In this document: piece by piece, positions 1-7,366 of the stretch
How the letters are laid out: each line of letters opens with the position of its first letter
Numbering within the stretch: the first letter of the stretch is position 1
Origin: Prevotella sp. UBA6447
GTDB lineage: Bacteria > Bacteroidota > Bacteroidia > Bacteroidales > Bacteroidaceae
Assembly: GCA_002437115.1 (NCBI GenBank)
Contig: DJOD01000016.1
Location: forward strand, 58,162-68,160
Length of the DNA: 9,999 nucleotides
Reading direction: 5' to 3'
Made by a program: the position numbers and the translations under genes
The notes under the pieces: generated by a model
The model's input: only the letters and a program-made list of their open reading frames with translations
Database searches by the model: none
What the model was told of the DNA's origin: nothing

Positions 1-962
1 ATGTGCTCCGCAACAACTGCTACCCCATCTCCGTTTCGTCGGAGCGCATCTTCCAGGCCATCGCCATCGCGCGCTATGCCAAGGAGATCGGGGCTGATGC
101 CATTGCCCATGGATCAACGGGTGCGGGCAACGACCAGATTCGTTTCGACATGACCTTCCTCGTCATGGCACCCGGCGTGGAGATTATCACGCTGACGCGC
201 GACAAGGAACTCTCGCGCAAGGAAGAGGTCGACTACCTGAATGAGCATGGCTTCTTTGCCGACTTTACCAAACTCAAGTATAGTTATAACGTGGGCATCT
301 GGGGGACAAGCATCTGCGGAGGCGAGCTGCTCGACCCCACGCAAGGACTGCCCGAGGAGGCTTACCTCAAGCACGTCACGGCCAAGGAGCCCGAGGCCGA
401 GTTGCGCATCACTTTCGAGAAAGGCGAGATAGTGGTGGTCAACGGTGAGCCTTTCGACGACAAGGTGAAAGCCATCCAGAAGATCGAAGAGATTGGAGCC
501 AGCTATGCCATTGGCCGCGACTGCAACGTGGGCGACACCATCATAGGCATCAAGGGACGTGTCGGGTTTGAGGCCGCTGCCCCCATGCTTATCATTGAGG
601 CCCACCGACTCTTGGAGAAATCGACCCTGTCCAAGTGGCAGCAATACTGGAAAGACCAGGTGGCCAACTGGTATGGAATGTTCCTCCACGAGAGCCAGTA
701 CCTGGAGCCCGTCATGCCCGACATGGAGGCGTTCCTCAGCAGTTCGCAGCGCCATGTCAACGGAACGGCCATTCTCAAGCTGCGCCCCTATGGGTTCCAG
801 ACCGTGGGTGTCGACTCGCCCGACGACCTCACCAAGTCGAAACTCGGCGAGTATGGCGAGATGAACCATGGCTGGACGGCCGAGGACGCCAAGGGATTCA
901 TCAAGATCACCTCCACACCCCTGCGTGTCTTCTATGGCATGCATCCCGACGAGAAACGATAA
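1..962 (+). CDS. argG: Argininosuccinate synthase, 5'-truncated by the window edge
   Basis: ArgG joins citrulline and aspartate with ATP to give argininosuccinate, the penultimate step of arginine synthesis in the cytoplasm. 319 complete codons are visible in frame from base 3. The family is about 400 residues, so about 80 N-terminal residues, including the SGGLDTS ATP-binding loop, lie upstream. The GTG at 3-5 reads as an internal Val: bases 1-2 would complete an Asn codon in the N-V-L-R-N stretch I recall from Bacteroides homologues. Counting from that Val, the visible part carries AHGSTGAGNDQIRFD (residues 35-49), the AHGxTGxGNDQ signature that binds ATP and citrulline. Further on it has KLKYSYNVGIWG, and DTIIGIKGRVGFEAAAP around the middle. 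It ends with TAA at 960-962, 21 bases before the PspC gene. Nothing suggests damage; the truncation is only the window boundary. Confidence 0.96.
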   Translation, partial: VLRNNCYPISVSSERIFQAIAIARYAKEIGADAIAHGSTGAGNDQIRFDMTFLVMAPGVEIITLTRDKELSRKEEVDYLNEHGFFADFTKLKYSYNVGIWGTSICGGELLDPTQGLPEEAYLKHVTAKEPEAELRITFEKGEIVVVNGEPFDDKVKAIQKIEEIGASYAIGRDCNVGDTIIGIKGRVGFEAAAPMLIIEAHRLLEKSTLSKWQQYWKDQVANWYGMFLHESQYLEPVMPDMEAFLSSSQRHVNGTAILKLRPYGFQTVGVDSPDDLTKSKLGEYGEMNHGWTAEDAKGFIKITSTPLRVFYGMHPDEKR

Positions 963-983
963 TCCACTAAACCCCCATTCATC

Positions 984-1178
984 ATGTCAACAAACAAAAG
1001 GCTTGTCCGCTCCTCCACCGACCGCTGGGTGGCTGGAGTCTGTGGGGGCGTAGCCGAGTATTTCGGCTGGGATCCCAACGTAGTGCGCCTGGTTTACGTG
1101 CTTTTTTCCCTGTGCAGCGCGGCTTTCCCTGGCACACTCATTTATGTCATCCTTTGGCTCGTCATGCCAAAATGTTAA
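984..1178 (+). CDS. Small PspC-domain membrane protein
   Basis: This 64-residue protein is essentially one PspC domain. It has the family pattern of a basic start, then DRWVAGVCGGVAEYFGWDP (about residues 13-31), then VVRLVYVLF leading into a hydrophobic segment (about 36-60) with ILWLVMP near the end, so one membrane helix is likely. PspC-family proteins take part in membrane-stress responses in enterobacteria (phage-shock system), but short stand-alone copies in Bacteroidota have no established role that I know of. No other phage-shock gene (pspA, pspB, pspF) is visible. The ATG at 984 is the only reasonable start, 21 bases after argG; the stop is 15 bases before argC, so it is probably cotranscribed. 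The family call is firm; the function is unknown, and nothing in the sequence ties it to arginine synthesis beyond position. Confidence 0.88.
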   Translation: MSTNKRLVRSSTDRWVAGVCGGVAEYFGWDPNVVRLVYVLFSLCSAAFPGTLIYVILWLVMPKC

Positions 1179-1193
1179 TCTCCAAAACGCGTT

Positions 1194-2198
1194 ATGATAA
1201 AGATAGGAATACTGGGCGGTGCTGGCTACACCGCTGGCGAGCTCATCCGCCTGCTGCTCCACCATCCAGAGGCCGAGCTGACTTTTGTCAATAGCGAGAG
1301 CAATGCGGGCAACCTCCTGACCGATGTTCATGAGGGGCTCTATGGCGACACCGACTTGCGCTTCACCTCTGAGATGCCTTTCGGCGATGTTGATGTGGTC
1401 TTCTTCTGCTTCGGGCATGGCAAGAGCGAGGCCTTCCTGCGCGAGCACCACATTCCCGAGAACGTCAAGATTATCGACTTGGCGCAAGACTTCCGCCTGG
1501 CCGCGCCTGGGGGCTACGATTCATCGAAGCCCTATGCGCCCGACAACCACGACTTCGTGTATGGCCTGCCGGAGATTAACCGCGAGCGGATAGCCTCGGC
1601 CAGGCACATTGCCAACCCGGGATGCTTTGCAACCTGCATCCAGTTGGGGCTTTTGCCAGCCGCCCGCATGAAGCTCGTCAGGAGCGACGTAATGGTCAAT
1701 GCCATCACGGGATCCACAGGGGCGGGCGTCAAGCCCGGTGCTACCACCCATTTCTCATGGCGCACTGACAACCTCAGCGTTTACAAGGCTTTCCGGCACC
1801 AGCACGTCCCTGAGATCAGGCAGAGCCTCCGCCAGGTGCAGGGCAGCCTCGAAGCGGCCATTGATTTCATACCCTACCGTGGCAATTTCGCGCGTGGCAT
1901 CTTTGCCACCGAGGTGCTCCACACCGATGCCGCGCCCGAGTACATCGTGGCTGGCTACAAGGAGTTCTACGCCTTGGAGCCGTTTACCCACTATGTGGAC
2001 AAGCCGCTTGACATGAAGCAGGTGGTCAACACCAACAAGGCGCTGGTCCACTGTGATGTCATTGACGGCAAGCTGCTTGTCACGACTTGTATCGACAACC
2101 TGCTCAAGGGGGCTGTAGGACAGGCCGTGCAGAACATGAACATCATGTTTGGTATTGGTGAAACAGCCGGGCTGGGGCTCAAGCCGTCGGCTTTCTGA
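1194..2198 (+). CDS. argC: N-acyl-gamma-glutamyl-phosphate reductase
   Basis: ArgC reduces N-acetyl- (here possibly N-succinyl-) gamma-glutamyl phosphate with NADPH to the semialdehyde, the third step of arginine synthesis. The 334-residue length is normal for the family. Visible landmarks are the nucleotide-binding loop GGAGYTAGE (8-16), the catalytic Cys144 in NPGCFATCIQLG, GSTGAGVKPG after it, and the HxHxPE element (His202, His204, Pro206, Glu207) that holds the conserved active-site histidine. The protein ends in GLGLKPSAF, like remembered Bacteroides homologues. The ATG at 1194 gives the complete N-terminal beta strand and lies 15 bases after the PspC stop. The gene is followed by a structured 114-base gap before argD, so message may be processed or partly terminated there. 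Acetyl versus succinyl preference cannot be read from this protein alone; it is inferred from ArgF'. Confidence 0.96.
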   Translation: MIKIGILGGAGYTAGELIRLLLHHPEAELTFVNSESNAGNLLTDVHEGLYGDTDLRFTSEMPFGDVDVVFFCFGHGKSEAFLREHHIPENVKIIDLAQDFRLAAPGGYDSSKPYAPDNHDFVYGLPEINRERIASARHIANPGCFATCIQLGLLPAARMKLVRSDVMVNAITGSTGAGVKPGATTHFSWRTDNLSVYKAFRHQHVPEIRQSLRQVQGSLEAAIDFIPYRGNFARGIFATEVLHTDAAPEYIVAGYKEFYALEPFTHYVDKPLDMKQVVNTNKALVHCDVIDGKLLVTTCIDNLLKGAVGQAVQNMNIMFGIGETAGLGLKPSAF

Positions 2199-2206
2199 CA
2201 AACGGC

Positions 2207-2230
2207 AAGGGCTATTTGACGTGTGCCCTT
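2207..2230 (+). other. Hairpin 1 in the argC-argD gap
   Basis: A perfect 6-bp inverted repeat, AAGGGC (2207-2212) and GCCCTT (2225-2230), encloses a 12-base loop and starts 9 bases after the argC stop. The right arm runs into a short T tract (2229-2232). It could be a weak terminator or an RNA-stabilising 3' end for the upstream message. The stem is short, so it may also be chance. Confidence 0.35.
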
Positions 2231-2236
2231 TTCAAC

Positions 2237-2259
2237 GTCCCTCCGCTTGCGGGAGGGGC
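2237..2259 (+). terminator. GC-rich hairpin 2 in the argC-argD gap, possible leaky terminator
   Basis: GTCCCTCC (2237-2244) pairs with GGAGGGGC (2252-2259) through 8 pairs including one G-U. An extra G2245-C2250 pair around a CTTG loop leaves G2251 bulged. Only three T residues (2260-2262) follow before CG, so as an intrinsic terminator it would be weak. It is the most stable-looking of the three hairpins in this gap and is a good candidate for partial termination or message protection between argC and argD. Confidence 0.45.
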
Positions 2260-2273
2260 TTTCGTGTAACCAT

Positions 2274-2294
2274 AGACCCTTATCCGATGGGTCT
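2274..2294 (+). other. Hairpin 3, in the argD leader
   Basis: AGACCC (2274-2279) and GGGTCT (2289-2294) form a perfect 6-bp stem with a 9-base loop, ending 18 bases before the argD ATG. It is close enough to the start codon to affect ribosome access if formed. No anti-terminator partner or leader peptide is obvious, so a regulatory role is speculative. Confidence 0.3.
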
Positions 2295-2312
2295 TGAGAG
2301 GACTTTAATAAG

Positions 2313-3455
2313 ATGAAATTATTCGATGTCTATTCCCTGTTCGATGTGAACATCGTCAAGGGCAAAGGAACAAGAGTGTGGGACGACAAGGGACAAGAGT
2401 ATCTTGACCTTTATGGAGGCCATGCGGTCATCAGCATTGGCCATTGCCACCCCCATTATGTGGAAGCACTGACCCATCAACTGGGCAATCTCGGGTTCTA
2501 CTCCAACAGTGTCATCAACCGTCTGCAGCAACAACTCGCGGAGCGGATGGGGCATGTCTCGGGATACGACGACTACCAGCTCTTCCTCATCAACAGTGGT
2601 GCTGAGGCCAACGAGAATGCCCTCAAGCTCGCCAGTTTCCATACGGGCCGCACGCGTGTGCTGGCTGCATCCCACGCTTTCCATGGCCGCACGTCGCTGG
2701 CTGTGGAGGCCACCGACAACCCAAAGATTGTGGCTCCCATCAACCATAATGGGCATACCACCTTCCTGCCGCTCAACGACCTGCCAGCGTGGGAGGCCGA
2801 ACTGGCCAAGGGTGATGTGTGCGCCGTCATCTTGGAGGCCATACAGGGCGTGGGTGGCATACGCCTGGCTACGACGGAGTTTGCTCAAGGGCTGGCGGCT
2901 GCCTGCAGGAAGCACGGAACAGTGCTCATCTGCGATGAGATACAATGTGGCTATGGACGCAGCGGAAAATTCTTCGCGCACCAGTGGCTGGGCATCAAGC
3001 CCGACCTCATCACCGTGGCCAAGGGCATCGGTAACGGCTTTCCAATGGGTGCCGTGCTCATCTCGCCCGACTTCGTTCCCGCGAAAGGACAGCTCGGCAC
3101 GACATTCGGCGGAAACCACTTGGCTTGCGCGGCAGCCTTGGCAGTGCTTGATGTGTTTGAGAAGGAACGCTTGGTCGACAACGCCCATGAGGTGGGCGAG
3201 TACCTCATTGGCAAGCTCAAGGAATTGCAAAAGGTGCAGCCTCACATCCTTGAAGTGCGTGGGCGTGGCTTGATGGTGGGCGTGGATCTCGACATTCCGC
3301 ACAAGGACGTGCGGTTGCCACTCATCAGCAAGGAGCATTGTTTCACAGGATGCGCGGGCACCAACGTGTTGCGCTTGCTGCCGCCTCTGTGCCTCACCAA
3401 GGCGGATGTCGACCTTTTCATCACTAAACTCAATAACGTTTTCGAGGCTTTATGA
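2313..3455 (+). CDS. argD: N-acylornithine aminotransferase (class III, PLP-dependent)
   Basis: ArgD moves an amino group from glutamate to N-acylglutamate semialdehyde to make N-acylornithine, using pyridoxal phosphate. The 380-residue length fits the Bacteroidota ArgD type. Landmarks are NSGAEANENALKLA (about 91-104), which contacts the cofactor phosphate; EAIQGVGGI; Asp208 in ICDEIQCGYGRSG, which pairs with the cofactor ring nitrogen; and the Schiff-base Lys237 in VAKGIGNGFPMGAV, followed by GTTFGGNHLACAAA. The C-terminus GTNVLRLLPPLCLT is typical of acetylornithine and related omega-aminotransferases. The ATG at 2313 gives the expected N-terminus. Its stop overlaps the proC start (ATGA), so the two are probably translationally coupled. 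ArgD enzymes often accept several acyl-ornithines. If ArgF' is succinyl-specific as argued below, N-succinylornithine is the likely product in vivo. Confidence 0.94.
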   Translation: MKLFDVYSLFDVNIVKGKGTRVWDDKGQEYLDLYGGHAVISIGHCHPHYVEALTHQLGNLGFYSNSVINRLQQQLAERMGHVSGYDDYQLFLINSGAEANENALKLASFHTGRTRVLAASHAFHGRTSLAVEATDNPKIVAPINHNGHTTFLPLNDLPAWEAELAKGDVCAVILEAIQGVGGIRLATTEFAQGLAAACRKHGTVLICDEIQCGYGRSGKFFAHQWLGIKPDLITVAKGIGNGFPMGAVLISPDFVPAKGQLGTTFGGNHLACAAALAVLDVFEKERLVDNAHEVGEYLIGKLKELQKVQPHILEVRGRGLMVGVDLDIPHKDVRLPLISKEHCFTGCAGTNVLRLLPPLCLTKADVDLFITKLNNVFEAL

Positions 3456-4228
3456 GTATTGCCATGATTGGAGTGGGTGCCATGGGGGGCGCCATTGTGG
3501 AGGGATTGATGCAACTTCAGTTGTTACGGCCTGAGGATATTGTCGTGGCCAATCCCACGAAAGGCAAGTTGGAAGCCTTTGAGAAGAGGGGGGCTGTGGC
3601 CACGACCGACAACCGGGAAGCGGCAAGGCGAGCCGACGTGATCTGTGTGTGCGTCAAACCCTGGCTGGTAGAAACCGTGCTAAAGGAGATAGAAGACGTG
3701 TTGCGGCCCAAGGGACAACTCCTCGTTGTCGTTGCGGCGGGCATCAGCCCGGAGCAGGTCAAGATGTGGTTGCCCGACACCCCGCCTCTTTTTTTGGTAA
3801 TTCCCAATATCGCCATTGCCCAGTTGCAGTCGATGACGTTCGTGGTTCCTGTTGGTGCCACACCCGAGCAGACGGCTCGTGTCAAAGCTCTTTTTGATGA
3901 GATGGGTTCTTCGTTGGTTACCGACTATCAGCACTTGGCAGCGGGAACGACGCTGGCTTCATGTGGCATCGCCTATGCCATGCGCTACATTCGCGCGGCG
4001 GCAGAGGGCGGCGTTGAACTCGGTTTCAAGGCCGATGTGGCCAAGGACATTGTCATGCAAACCATGCAAGGGGCGGTAGAATTGCTCCGTGACAGCGGAA
4101 TGCATCCCGAACAGGCTATAGACCTTGTGACAACACCTGGCGGAGTGACCATCAAGGGACTCAACGAAATGGAACATGCGGGCTTCACGTCGGCAGTTAT
4201 CCGAGGCTTGAAGGCCGGGCTGAAGTAG
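3452..4228 (+). CDS. proC: Pyrroline-5-carboxylate reductase
   Basis: ProC reduces 1-pyrroline-5-carboxylate to proline with NAD(P)H, the final step of proline synthesis. The 258-residue length is normal. The N-terminus has the Rossmann loop IGVGAMGGAI with Gly7, Gly9 and Gly12, then VANPTKGKLEAF after the second strand. The middle has CVKPWLVETVL. The helical C-terminal half includes AAGTTLASCGIAYAMRYI and the family signature VTTPGGVTIKGLNEME (226-241), whose PGG-T segment lies in the active site. The ATG overlaps the argD TGA by four bases (3452-3455). This places a proline gene directly behind an arginine gene, the first junction of the two pathways in the cluster. A promoter-like site follows its stop, so it may be the last gene of the upstream unit. 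Confidence 0.95.
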   Translation: MSIAMIGVGAMGGAIVEGLMQLQLLRPEDIVVANPTKGKLEAFEKRGAVATTDNREAARRADVICVCVKPWLVETVLKEIEDVLRPKGQLLVVVAAGISPEQVKMWLPDTPPLFLVIPNIAIAQLQSMTFVVPVGATPEQTARVKALFDEMGSSLVTDYQHLAAGTTLASCGIAYAMRYIRAAAEGGVELGFKADVAKDIVMQTMQGAVELLRDSGMHPEQAIDLVTTPGGVTIKGLNEMEHAGFTSAVIRGLKAGLK

Positions 4229-4236
4229 AAACCTCC

Positions 4237-4269
4237 ATTGGCTTTCGGGTAGTTGTCGCATTACCTTTT
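4237..4269 (+). promoter_or_regulatory. Bacteroidota-type promoter candidate upstream of the XRE-cupin gene
   Basis: ATTG at 4237-4240 and TACCTTTT at 4262-4269 match the Bacteroidota major sigma factor pattern TTTG / TAnnTTTG with one mismatch in each element. The centres lie about 27 bases apart, where about 26 is usual. It lies in the 76-base gap between proC and the regulator. Transcription would begin near 4274, leaving a leader of about 30 bases before the ATG at 4305. The match was found by eye and the consensus is short, so this is a candidate only. Confidence 0.4.
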
Positions 4270-4304
4270 ACGAATCCTCCAACAACATAAAACGACTAAA
4301 CAAC

Positions 4305-4862
4305 ATGGATGAACAACTGAAACAAATCGGCGAAAGGCTCAAAGGCCTGCGCGATGCGCTTGACCTGTCGGCGCAAGAAGTTGCGGACTCTTGCGGCATC
4401 GATGTCGAGAAGTATGAGAAAATAGAGCAAGGGGAAGTGGACATCACCATTTCCAAGCTAATGAAGATTGCCCATAAGTATGGCGTTTCGGCTGAGGAAC
4501 TGATGTTTGCGGAGTCGCCACACATGAAGTCTTACTTCGTGGTGCGCAAAGGAAAAGGCATGAGCGTGGAACGTTCAAAGGCTTACAAGTACCAAAGTCT
4601 GGTGAGCGGTTTCGTCAATCACCATGCCGACGTGTTCATTGTGACCGTTGAGCCTAAGCCCAATGCCCACACTATCTATAAGAACACACATGAGGGGCAG
4701 GAGTTTAACCTTGTGCTCGAAGGGGCCATGGACATTTATCTCGAAGGAAAGACCATCAGGCTCAATGAGGGAGACAGCATCTATTTTGATTCCAGCAAAC
4801 CCCACGGCATGTTGGCTGTGGGCGAGAAAGCGGTGAAGTTCTTGGCCGCCGTTGTGGAGTAA
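4305..4862 (+). CDS. XRE-family regulator with C-terminal cupin domain
   Basis: The 185-residue protein has two domains: an N-terminal lambda-repressor-type helix-turn-helix (about 8-68, with LSAQEVADSCGIDVEKYEKIEQGEVDIT as its core, residues 21-48) and a C-terminal cupin_2 barrel (about 110-185). Cupin motif 1 appears as N127-T-H129-x3-E133-x6-G, with Asn in place of the usual first His. Motif 2 is GDSIYFDSSKPHG with His167. A metal or small ligand could still bind through His129, Glu133 and His167. Regulators of this type usually sense a small metabolite through the cupin and control adjacent genes. The acyl-CoA synthetase starts 19 bases downstream, so the synthetase gene and the regulator's own promoter are the natural targets; the ligand might be its substrate or product. 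That is inference; no operator can be seen. It is not an ArgR-type repressor. Confidence 0.88.
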   Translation: MDEQLKQIGERLKGLRDALDLSAQEVADSCGIDVEKYEKIEQGEVDITISKLMKIAHKYGVSAEELMFAESPHMKSYFVVRKGKGMSVERSKAYKYQSLVSGFVNHHADVFIVTVEPKPNAHTIYKNTHEGQEFNLVLEGAMDIYLEGKTIRLNEGDSIYFDSSKPHGMLAVGEKAVKFLAAVVE

Positions 4863-4881
4863 CCTACTGACAGCAGAAAAC

Positions 4882-6555
4882 ATGATAGAGAGATTTTTAA
4901 AGCAAACGCATTTCGAGTCAGTTGAGGATTATAACAAGCACTTGGAGTTTATAGTGCCAGAAAACTTCAATTTTGCCTACGATGTCATGGATGTGTGGGC
5001 TCGGGAAGCTCCCGACAAGCTCGCCATCCTGTGGACTAACGACCAAGGCGATGAGATACGCACAACCTACGGACAGCTCAAGGAGCAGTCGGACCAGGCA
5101 GCCTCCTATTTGCAGACGTTGGGCATCGGCAAGAACGACCCCGTCATGCTTATTCTCAAGCGGCGCTATGAGTGGTGGGTCATCATGTTGGCACTCCACA
5201 AGATAGGTGCCATAGTCATACCGGCCACGCATATGCTCACCAAGCACGACATTGTGTACCGCAACACACGAGCCAGTGTGAAGGCCATCATCTGTGTGGA
5301 TGACCCTTATGTGACTGAGCAAGTGAAACAGGCCATGCCCGAGAGCCACACGGTGAAGACCCTTGTCACAGTAACCGACCATGGCAAACCCATCCCTGAG
5401 GGCTTCCATGACTGGCAGGCTGAGTGGCACAAGGCACCCCAGTTTGTCCGCCCCGCATTTGTCAACACCAACGAGGACACCATGCTGATGTATTTCACCA
5501 GCGGCACCAGCGGTGAGCCGAAGATGGTCGCGCACGACTACCTTTATGCCTTGGGCCATATCACGACAGGCGTGTTCTGGCACAACCTGCATGAGAATTC
5601 GCTCCACCTTACCGTGGCCGACACGGGATGGGGCAAGGCCGTCTGGGGTAAGTTCTATGGCCAATGGTTTGCCGGTGCCACCGTTTTTGTGTTTGACCAT
5701 GAGAAGTTCAACGCTGACACGCTGCTCCGCCAAATTGCCAAATATCATGTCACGTCGTTTTGTGCGCCACCTACCGTTTATCGTTTCATGATTCGGGAGA
5801 ATCTCTCGAAGTATGACCTCTCGTCGCTGGAGTATTGCACCACGGCGGGAGAGGCGCTCAACCCATCGGTGTTCGACAAGTTCAAAGAACAGACGGGCAT
5901 CCAGATGATGGAGGGGTTTGGACAGACAGAAACCACCATGACGCTTGGAACGATGCCTTGGATGAAGCCCAAGCCTGGCTCTATGGGCATGCCCAACGCC
6001 CAGTATGACATAGACCTTGTGAAGCCTGATGGAACCTCATGTGAGGATGGCGAGAAGGGGGAGATTGTGATCCGGGTGGGCGACCGCAAGCCCATTGGCC
6101 TATTCAAGGAGTATTACCGCGACCCTGAACTCACTCGCGAAGCCTGGCACGACGGTCTTTATCACACAGGTGACGTGGCCTGGCGCGACGAGGATGGTTA
6201 CTATTGGTTTGAGGGCCGCATTGATGATGTCATCAAGTCGAGCGGCTATCGCATCGGTCCGTTTGAGGTTGAGTCGGCTCTGATGACCCATCCCGCTGTT
6301 GTGGAATGTGCCATCACGGGCGTTCCAGATGATATCCGGGGCATGGTGGTCAAAGCCACGGTGGTCCTCGGAAAGGAATGGAAGGACAAGGCGGGTGACG
6401 CGCTGGTCAAGGAGCTGCAGCAGCATGTCAAGAAGGAGACGGCTCCATACAAGTATCCGCGCATCGTGGAGTTCGTCGATGAGTTGCCAAAGACCATTAG
6501 CGGTAAGATACGCCGCGTAGAGATTCGGGAGAAAGACAACGAGAAGAAACACTGA
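4882..6555 (+). CDS. AMP-forming acyl-CoA synthetase (ACSM/medium-chain or acetyl-CoA synthetase-like)
   Basis: Adenylate-forming ligases activate a carboxylic acid with ATP and transfer the acyl group to CoA. With the ATG at 4882 the protein has 557 residues, normal for the ACSM/benzoate-CoA-ligase-like branch. The frame also opens at a TTG at 4852, but that start would overlap the regulator gene and add ten residues without family resemblance. Motifs in order: P-loop YFTSGTSGEPK (204-214), GFGQTET (345-351), YHTGD (427-431, Asp431 binding the ribose), the hinge after Arg446 in RIDDVIKSSGYRIGP, and the catalytic Lys542 in KTISGKIRR. All core residues are present, so it should be active. The substrate cannot be read from sequence; acetate, propionate, branched or medium-chain acids and aryl acids are all possible. 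It is paired with the XRE-cupin gene (19-base gap) and followed 28 bases later by proB. Confidence 0.9.
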   Translation: MIERFLKQTHFESVEDYNKHLEFIVPENFNFAYDVMDVWAREAPDKLAILWTNDQGDEIRTTYGQLKEQSDQAASYLQTLGIGKNDPVMLILKRRYEWWVIMLALHKIGAIVIPATHMLTKHDIVYRNTRASVKAIICVDDPYVTEQVKQAMPESHTVKTLVTVTDHGKPIPEGFHDWQAEWHKAPQFVRPAFVNTNEDTMLMYFTSGTSGEPKMVAHDYLYALGHITTGVFWHNLHENSLHLTVADTGWGKAVWGKFYGQWFAGATVFVFDHEKFNADTLLRQIAKYHVTSFCAPPTVYRFMIRENLSKYDLSSLEYCTTAGEALNPSVFDKFKEQTGIQMMEGFGQTETTMTLGTMPWMKPKPGSMGMPNAQYDIDLVKPDGTSCEDGEKGEIVIRVGDRKPIGLFKEYYRDPELTREAWHDGLYHTGDVAWRDEDGYYWFEGRIDDVIKSSGYRIGPFEVESALMTHPAVVECAITGVPDDIRGMVVKATVVLGKEWKDKAGDALVKELQQHVKKETAPYKYPRIVEFVDELPKTISGKIRRVEIREKDNEKKH

Positions 6556-6583
6556 CATCTGCCACTTGATAGCATGATTAGCC

Positions 6584-7366
6584 ATGGATGAGATGAATAG
6601 ACGAATGGTAGTGAAGGTGGGAAGCAATGTACTGACCCGCCCCGATGGCAAGCTCGACGTGACGCGCATGTCCACCTTGGTCGACCAGATTGCTTGGCTC
6701 AGACAGCGGGGGCGCGAGGTGATCCTTGTGTCTTCGGGAGCCATGGCCAGCGGTCGGGGGGAGTTGTGTGTGGACCACAAGCTCGACTCCGTGGAGCAGA
6801 GGCAGCTTTTCTCCTCTGTGGGGCAGGTTAAGTTGGTGGGGCTCTACTACGACCTGTTTCGCGAATATAACATACCCATCGGGCAGGTGCTCACCATGAA
6901 GGAGAATTTTGAGCCTGGCGAGCAATTCCGCAACCAGGAGGCATGCATGGAGGTGATGCTTGAGAACGGGGTGCTGCCCATTGTCAATGAGAATGACACG
7001 GTGAGCGTCACCGAGCTGATGTTCACCGACAATGATGAGTTGTCGGGACTTATTGCTCGGATGATGCATGCCGAGACGTTGGTGCTGCTCTCCAACATCG
7101 ACGGAATCTATACGGCTCATCCTGACGACCCTGCTGCTGAACTCATAACGGTAGTGGAACCGAATCGCGACCTGAGCGAGTATATCCGCCCAGAGAAGAG
7201 TGCCTTCGGGCGTGGAGGTATGCACTCGAAGTACACCACCGCCAAGAATGTTTCGGAGGCAGGCATACGCGTGATCATCGCTAATGGCGAACGCGACCAA
7301 GTCTTGGTTGACTTGGTGGAGAACACGCACAACGTTCCACACACAGAATTTTTGCCATGTCACTAA
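6584..7366 (+). CDS. proB: Glutamate 5-kinase, short form lacking the PUA domain
   Basis: ProB phosphorylates glutamate to gamma-glutamyl phosphate, the first and usually feedback-inhibited step of proline synthesis. The 260 residues cover only the amino acid kinase domain: VVKVGSNVL (9-17), LVSSGAMASGRGEL (48-61), VNENDTVS (134-141) that binds glutamate, VLLSNIDGIYTAHP, and GRGGMHSK (209-216) near the nucleotide site. E. coli ProB is 367 residues because of a C-terminal PUA domain; here the frame stops and proA starts at once, so the domain is absent rather than split off. Start choice is slightly open: ATGs at 6584, 6593 and 6605 are in frame, and the beta strand MVVKVGS begins only at residue 8. 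It overlaps proA by ten bases in another frame, suggesting coupled synthesis of the kinase and the reductase that takes its unstable product. Confidence 0.94.
   Translation: MDEMNRRMVVKVGSNVLTRPDGKLDVTRMSTLVDQIAWLRQRGREVILVSSGAMASGRGELCVDHKLDSVEQRQLFSSVGQVKLVGLYYDLFREYNIPIGQVLTMKENFEPGEQFRNQEACMEVMLENGVLPIVNENDTVSVTELMFTDNDELSGLIARMMHAETLVLLSNIDGIYTAHPDDPAAELITVVEPNRDLSEYIRPEKSAFGRGGMHSKYTTAKNVSEAGIRVIIANGERDQVLVDLVENTHNVPHTEFLPCH

Noticed and set aside
3..5. GTG as a possible start of argG
   Set aside because: The protein would lack the ATP-binding N-terminus, and the codon fits an internal Val of the family. The gene simply begins before the window.
2199..2312. ArgR-type operator or known riboswitch upstream of argD
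   Set aside because: No copy of the palindromic ARG-box pattern and no recognised riboswitch core was seen; only simple hairpins are present.
2319..3338. Long minus-strand open frame (339 codons) opposite argD
   Set aside because: It lies wholly antisense to a well-supported aminotransferase, shows no recognisable domain, and is the kind of shadow frame that GC-rich codon usage produces. The same applies to 114-944, 4918-5748, 6100-6780 and 6578-7363 on the minus strand.
4852..4881. TTG at 4852 as the acyl-CoA synthetase start
   Set aside because: It lies inside the XRE-cupin gene and adds ten residues without family resemblance; the ATG at 4882 gives a normal length and spacing.
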